Assembly (NCBI GenBank): GCA_029050385.1
Contig: JAIDMV010000366.1
Location: 1-5,838 of the forward strand
DNA: 5,838 bases
Origin: Anaeroplasmataceae bacterium
Lineage (GTDB): Bacteria > Bacillota_I > Bacilli_A > Acholeplasmatales > Anaeroplasmataceae
Direction: 5' to 3'
The position numbers were made by a program, and so were the translations under genes. Below, one piece after another: positions 5,802 to 5,838 of this stretch. Positions within the stretch are counted from its first letter, which is position 1, and each line of letters begins with the position of its first letter. The notes under the pieces are model-generated. The model made no database searches. It saw only the letters and a list, made by a program, of their open reading frames with translations, and was not told where the DNA came from.

Positions 5802-5838
5802 TTATACTTCTTAAGTTCGAAATGCGCTCTAAACGCTT
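5802..5838 (-). other. truB: Probable upstream part of truB in a shifted frame (edge fragment)
   Basis: In the frame of the downstream TruB segment these 37 bases hold three stops. The other two minus-strand frames are open to the edge. One reads KRLERISNLRSI and fits the family pattern R-x3-(I/V)-x2-L upstream of CSKG. The other reads AFRAHFELKKYK and would join on as FELKKYK-MHLEVDV if one A were added. I cannot tell which is right from so little sequence. Confidence 0.5.

Noticed and set aside
1..5838. CRISPR array, insertion sequence, phage or toxin-antitoxin module
   Set aside because: No regularly spaced direct repeats, transposase-like protein, terminal inverted repeats with target duplications, or small gene pairs are visible.

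Overview
The window looks like a stretch of chromosome from a low-GC Gram-positive bacterium (Bacillota). The evidence is the strongly A/T-rich DNA, the AAGGAGG-type ribosome binding sites, a Bacillus-like (type B) RNase P RNA, and the gene order truB-ribF-rpsO-pnp that is common in that phylum. A lineage near the Erysipelotrichia is my guess, not something the sequence proves. Every supported gene lies on the minus strand, so the genes are read from right to left.

Reading in the direction of transcription: the C-terminal half of truB (tRNA pseudouridine-55 synthase) enters from the right edge, and its frame is broken at about 5801-5804. After 11 bases comes ribF (riboflavin kinase / FAD synthetase), closely coupled to truB. 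A strong promoter at the end of ribF starts rpsO (ribosomal protein S15). Its leader of about 80 nt folds so that an apical loop is complementary to the Shine-Dalgarno sequence, a plausible S15 autoregulatory element. An intrinsic terminator separates rpsO from pnp (polynucleotide phosphorylase), which has its own extended -10 promoter and its own terminator. Next comes a monocistronic AraC-family regulator with a GyrI-like ligand-binding domain, the domain order of Rob, whose start I place at 1621. Then comes rnpB (RNase P RNA) with a clear promoter and a terminator directly at its 3' end. At the extreme left a near-consensus promoter points out of the window, and the first 7 bases of its product would fit the 5' end of a tRNA-Leu.

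Most of the window is RNA and translation housekeeping: tRNA modification (TruB), 5' tRNA maturation (RNase P), ribosome assembly (S15), RNA decay (PNPase) and flavin cofactor supply (RibF). The AraC/GyrI regulator is the one accessory-looking gene. It has no partner gene in view, but an 11-bp sequence at its own promoter recurs twice in a 14-bp inverted repeat between it and rnpB. I see no CRISPR array, insertion sequence, phage gene or clearly novel multi-gene system. The observations most worth following up are the truB frame break, the predicted rpsO leader pseudoknot, and the shared repeat motif around the regulator.
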